Source of the DNA: Gerris lacustris
Lineage: Eukaryota > Arthropoda > Insecta > Hemiptera > Gerridae
Length of the DNA: 64,000 nt
Assembly (NCBI GenBank): GCA_951217055.1
Contig: OX578277.1
Location: 55,385,044-55,449,043, forward strand
Direction: 5' to 3'
The translations under genes were made by a program, and so were the position numbers. This document shows, in pieces, positions 59,980-64,000 of the stretch; position 1 is the stretch's first letter; every line of letters starts with the position of its first letter. Below the pieces are notes generated by a model. It did not search any database and had not been told where the DNA came from. It saw only the letters and a list, made by a program, of their open reading frames with translations.

Positions 59980-61081
59980 CCTAGTCCACACTGGTACACA
60001 TGGTCTATAGATGGTATAATAAAACGTCTATACGCAGACATGCAGCGCAACGTATCTATTGACGTCTGCTGAGACCGTCTATTGTCTCGGTCTAGCGTCC
60101 ATACCAAAATTTGTTTTTTAGTCAAGTTTTGCATAGTGCATTTATGGTTCTGGTTCTGATTTTAAGCTAATCCAAATTCTTTGGTATCTGATTTTATTGT
60201 CTATTATAGCCTTTATAAAATGTTGTTCCTGGACTAGTTTACAGGTATATTCCTACTTTCCGGCACGAGGGATACCTGGCTCCTGGCTGATGCAATTTCT
60301 TTTATAAATCTGGCCTGGACTATTAATAGTGTCGATTATATGAAATAATAATTATTCAATTCAATTCAATAGACCATCAATTTTATGATCAATTAATTAT
60401 ATAACATTAACTCAAAAAATAGTCGTAGAAGCAGGAGAAAAACTTAAGTTTCGTCTCAGAAGTTGACACGTCTACACTGTTGGCACGTTGCGCTACGTGT
60501 CTACCGTTGCACCGTGTCTACCATTTTGAATAGTAAACCATAGACTCATAGACATGCGATGGGTCTAGCAACGAGACCGTAGACGCCGATTGTCTAGCAG
60601 TCTAGCCCATTGGTTCCCAAAGTAGGGGGCGGCCCCCCAAGGGAGGCGTAAAGACAAGTCAAGGGGGGCGTGGGACCTGGGACCTCGAGATCGAGATAGC
60701 TTTGCCGACCGAAGGTCTAATGTGAAAAATCTTTCAGCACAATAAAAACAAAGTATCGGGGCAAATTTGATGCTGCTAATGATTTTTGTTGTGCACTTTC
60801 TAATGCTCATTAAAGAATAGGGAATCTTGTAAACAAAAATGCAAGCTCATCCATCTCACTGATATATTTTGTCTCTTACTTATTCTTACACATAAAATTG
60901 TGTAAAGGGGAAGGGGGGGGGGGGGGGGCGTGGTGAGTTTTATTCTTGAATGTAGGGGGGCGTGGTAAAAAAACTTTGGGAACCACTGGTCTAGCCCATG
61001 TCTATAGACAAATCGCTAGACATCGTCTCTGAGACCAAAATCGCGCAACACGACTACTAGTGTGGCCTAGTGTGGACTAGG
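59980..61081. mobile_element. TIR element (1.1 kb) with nested hAT, in the dynein light chain intron
   Basis: Both ends carry CCTAGTCCACACT as an exact inverted repeat. Sub-terminal DNA is rich in GTCTA, TCTAG and GAGACCGTCTA words in both orientations. Without the hAT (60608-60988) and one octamer it is about 713 bp. Ends of this sort resemble Harbinger-type or unclassified MITEs. The target duplication is not clear. Confidence 0.7.
60608..60988. mobile_element. hAT MITE (381 bp) nested in the 60-kb TIR element
   Basis: The left end is CATTGGTTCCCAAAGT and the right end, reverse-complemented, CAGTGGTTCCCAAAGT. The target octamer GTCTAGCC is at 60600-60607 and 60989-60996. It contains GGGGGGCGTGG words at both sides and a run of 16 G (60913-60928). 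Short frames across it are not genes. Confidence 0.9.
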
Positions 61082-61129
61082 TTTTAGAGATAATCTAACT
61101 AAAAAATCGGTCCGAGGCAACTCAGACAA

Positions 61130-61363
61130 ACTTTCTCATATAAGAGTTTATATTTACTTAGCCGTGTTTTCTATTTATTAGTTTTCAAGTTGTCGTAGGA
61201 ACAAATTATTATTGAACATTTTATCAAAAATTATCATAAAAATATTTTCTTCTCGGCGTGGAACTCTTTTTGGACCTTGAAGACCTCAAAACGTGTAAAT
61301 CAACCAAAATCTCATAATTGAGTTTTCGCTCCATCACAATACTTTCTTTTTGTGTGAGAAAGT
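61130..61363 (+). mobile_element. ACTTTCTC-family MITE, deleted form (234 bp), beside a splice acceptor
   Basis: It starts ACTTTCTCATATAAGAG and ends TTTTTGTGTGAGAAAGT, matching both ends of the 545-bp copy at 16.2 kb with the middle removed at about 61268. Its right tip lies 26 bp before the exon start at 61390, so it probably supplies the branch-point region of that intron. Confidence 0.8.
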
Positions 61364-61389
61364 AAAGAAAACCTACTCTTTGGTTTCAG

Positions 61390-61555
61390 CATGGCTTAAT
61401 CTTGGACGATATGAAAGTTCTTACTAAAGAATCGATTTTAGAAGTACTTTTGGGTAAAGAATTCGAGCAGGATTCTGTGGCAGAATGGACAGATGAAATA
61501 TTGGCGAGATGTATCGAGAAACTTCATTCTCTAGAAAAATCGTTTAAATTTGTAG
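61390..61555 (+). CDS. Dynein light chain Tctex-type (DYNLT), exon 2; gene continues beyond the window or is lost
   Basis: Acceptor TTTCAG at 61384-61389, donor GTGAGT at 61556. The 55 codons start HGLILDDMKVLTKESILEVL. They align without gaps to the N-terminal half of DYNLT1/3-type chains: acidic pair, V-x-x-E-S-I, then L-G-K-E-F, then V-x-E-W-T, I-x-x-x-C-I-x-x-L, and K-x-F-K-F-V at the end. Tctex chains dimerise and bind the dynein intermediate chain as part of the motor's cargo-binding base. The second half, normally a beta-sheet part with a conserved TASSC-like motif, was not found before 64000. The exon ends in phase 1, as expected for a Val codon at that site. Divergent from DYNLT1, so it may be a lineage-specific member. 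Confidence 0.75.
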
Positions 61556-61733
61556 GTGAGTCTTTTCTGGAATATTTGCCGTTTTCTCTCATTAAAATAT
61601 TTCTTATTTGTTTTCAGTCAGTGTTTGTGTATTTAAATGTTATTTTAAGAAATTGCAAGGTGAAATTGTTGGGCTGTGAAATGAATGTGCGCCTTGCAGC
61701 ACTATTTTGATGTTTAGGAATAACATTGAACCA

Positions 61734-61843
61734 GTGGTTCCCAACTGGTGGGTCGCGGAAGTATTATTGGTGGGTCACGGCAAAAAGTTAACGATCACGT
61801 CAAGGAAGGGTAAATTGTAAATCAATATTTATTTATTTATTTA
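61734..61843 (+). repeat. hAT left-end fragment
   Basis: CAGTGGTTCCCAACTGGTGG followed by GTCGCGG and GTGGGTCACGG is a typical hAT MITE left end. The matching TTGGGAACCACTG right end is absent downstream, so it is truncated or interrupted by the fold-back element that follows. Confidence 0.6.
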
Positions 61844-63168
61844 TAGGCCAGTCACCGTAGACACAAAAATCACGTTAGGTCGCAAAAAATTGCAAAGTCC
61901 TGATTTTTTGGGATGTTGTTAGGATAGACACCGATAGTGTGAAACCAAGTTTGCAGCTTCAAAAGACCTGTGCTAACTGCGTGGTGCTCGAAAAACCTTA
62001 TTTTTTTCGGACTTTCTTAGATTGGGCTACAGCACACAAAATATTTCCTCACTAAGCTGTTCCTTTATTATATACAATTTTACTTTCGCGCTCAATCAAC
62101 ACTGTCCTAAGTAAATAGTAAGTCCTAAGTACTTATGCTCAGTTGACTCAACAGTGTGTAAGGCCTGCGCTCATTCGATTCTCTGTTTTTTTTATTTTCG
62201 TGCTCGATCGGTTCCATCCCAACAAAAGAATATCAGGTCACAGTTCGAAAAGTTTGATTATGACAAGATTGTGTTATAGTACACTGACACTAAATTGTGT
62301 ACTAGACTCTAGATATAGCGGTCGGGGAGGGGAATTTACGAGAATGGCCGAGTGCGGGCCGGAGTGCGGAGGGACTCGAACGTTGGGAACCTCACCTCTT
62401 CTACCTCCCTTCCACAACCTGCTGTTAGCACAGGTCTTACGAACATGCACACTTGGTTTTAAAATACTGGTAACAATTTATGAAGTGCTGTATCTCGGGA
62501 CCTATTGGACCTACGGAGCTGCGGTAGCGCTCAAATTGTAGCGTTCAACTTTTGCACGTCCGAGGTCCGAGGTTTATTATATAAACCATTTTCCAATGAG
62601 TTATGTCTTTATTATCCTTTACAAAAGTTCTGCAACTCGTCCATTTCCTGAAAAATCCAATATTCTTTAATTGTTTTTTATTCTGATAACAAAGGAACTA
62701 TTGGTTCTACAGGATTCCGCTTGTGCTTATATTAAAGCTAAATTACTGCTCTACAACTTCACTTCTTATGCATTTCCTCGTAAGATAAATAGTTTAGCCG
62801 ATATTCTGCTCGGAAGACGGCTAAAACGACAATTTCGAACTTTTTGGGAAAAATTGCCAATTTTTGAAGTGCTATATCTCGGGACTTATTAGACCTACGG
62901 AGCTGTGAATGCTCTCAAATTGTAGAAAATATGTCTTCTTTAAACGTGTACAGATTAAGTTTTTACGTGGGATGCATTGTTTAGAAGTTATAAGCCAAAA
63001 TCGGAAGAAAGTCCGAAAAAAATAAGGTTTTTCGAGCACCACGCAGTTAGCACAGGTCTTTCGAAGCGGCAAACTTGGTTTCACACTATTGGTGTCTATC
63101 CTAACAACATTCCAAAAAAGCAGGACTGCAATTTTTTGCGACCTACGATGTTTTATTTGACTGGCCTA
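61844..63168. mobile_element. Fold-back element with about 175-bp inverted arms
   Basis: The left arm (61844-62021) runs TAGGCCAGTC, GGTCGCAAAAAATTGCA, GACCTGTGCTAACTGCGTGG, TGCTCGAAAAACCTTATTTT. The right arm (62996-63168) is its diverged reverse complement. Between the arms is a direct repeat of about 65 bp (62478-62545 and 62864-62925, with TGAAGTGCTGTATCTCGGGA or TGAAGTGCTATATCTCGGGA, then GACCTACGGAGCTG). Several apparent open frames in the interior have no family resemblance. Confidence 0.7.
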
Positions 63169-64000
63169 TTAGTAAAAATAACAAGAAATCATACATAAGC
63201 GCGGCTCAGCTAAAAAAAAAAAAAAAATAATAATAAATTATATATTTCTTCAATTGCCGTTAATGTAAAGGGGCCTTTCACATCGGAGTAGCAAGTCGCA
63301 GGATGCATGCCTCCTGGTGGCAAGATGCATGTGTAACACGGTGACCACAGATCCTGGGTGGTGGTGGTAGCGGGCCCTGTGGGCCGTGTACAAAGAATAT
63401 TTTCCTGGGACGGGAAAAGGGGGTTGCTGTACAAAATACTCATTAACTAACTACTATAACTCCACTGGCTACAATCTCTGGTATATTATTTAACAAAAGA
63501 ATTTGTACAACAGGTTCAAGAGAAAAAGAAGAATTACAAAAAAAATAACATTAACAAAATTAGATAAACAAAAAAAAGGTGCCCCACTACCTCTCAGTCT
63601 CCCTTTACAAACAAATATCGCAAAAAGGGAATTATTGTTGGCAAAATCAAATCGCAAAGAAAAATTTAAAAAAATAAGAAGATGTAGCATTTTTTCTTTT
63701 ATCATGAAAATGTCTACATTAATTTTTTTTAAATCTATTTTGTTGAGTGTTAGAAACCCTTAACTCGCCTTTTCTAGTCTCTATGGTTTAATATATATTT
63801 ATTTATTTGGTAATGTAATTTCTATCTATATTCTATCTAGTTATTATATTATATTTATGAACCATAGTTTGGTGGACGCACCTTGCTGGGTTTACTATTT
63901 ATCTGTCTACGAGTTGGGACGCCTTCACGTAGATGTGATTGTTTATATATTTCCGAGTATTATATTTGCAGTATATTCTATATTCTATATCATATTCCTG
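63169..64000. other. Right edge: no gene recognised
   Basis: It starts with a poly-A stretch, then GGGGCCTTTCACATCGG (about 63269), which looks like one end of a Harbinger-type MITE; the partner end is not seen. The remaining frames, such as 63503-63763, are Lys- or Phe-rich low-complexity translations. Downstream exons of the dynein light chain gene were looked for and not found. Confidence 0.4.

Noticed and set aside
62143..62541. 132-residue frame
   Set aside because: Lies within the fold-back element and includes its internal repeat; no family resemblance.
1..64000. CRISPR array, phage or bacterial defence system
   Set aside because: The window is eukaryotic; direct repeats found are minisatellite, microsatellite or transposon copies without regular spacers.

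Overview
The window reads as insect nuclear DNA, most likely hemipteran. It is AT-rich, has spliced genes with long introns, and is mostly transposable elements (TEs). The insect call rests on two takeout/JHBP-family genes, a family characteristic of insects, and on BEL, Gypsy, hAT, piggyBac, Helitron and Harbinger-type elements. The exact species cannot be read from the sequence.

Host genes are few. (1) A complete two-exon mitochondrial carrier of the SLC25A51 (mitochondrial NAD+ carrier) type, minus strand, 5902-7672. (2) A 60-residue single-pass membrane protein, plus strand, 12726-12908, behind a 5'UTR intron. (3) and (4) Two complete six-exon takeout/JHBP genes on the minus strand, takeout-A at 19521-27607 (249 aa) and takeout-B at 45439-52237 (247 aa). 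All five introns fall at the same places and phases, so they are a tandem duplicate pair. (5) The first two exons of a Tctex-type dynein light chain gene, plus strand, 59485-61555, which appears to run past the right edge.

The space between the takeout paralogs is filled by a three-part nest. A BEL/Pao LTR retrotransposon (30327-42761; 272-bp LTRs; duplicated target TTAAG) holds a Ty3/Gypsy element in its reverse transcriptase (33512-37799; 122-bp LTRs; target GTTTC) and a hAT-like element near the end of its integrase (40229-42301; target TTGTGTAG). Taking out both insertions and one target copy each makes the BEL frame continuous across both junctions, which fixes the order of events. Both LTR elements look young from LTR identity, yet carry several frameshifts and stops.

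Other mobile DNA has visible ends: a 3.5-kb PIF/Harbinger-like element and a Tc1/mariner remnant in takeout-A intron 3, a Helitron in takeout-B intron 5, a piggyBac remnant, five further hAT elements with exact 8-bp target duplications (two of them nested one inside the other at 53-57 kb), a recurrent terminal-inverted-repeat family with ends ACTTTCTCATATA, several fold-back elements, a 5S-derived sequence and a minisatellite. No CRISPR array or bacterial-type operon is present, and I see no clearly new protein-coding system. The most unusual features are the layered insertions, the matched takeout pair, and a few hairpins or splice-site-proximal repeats.
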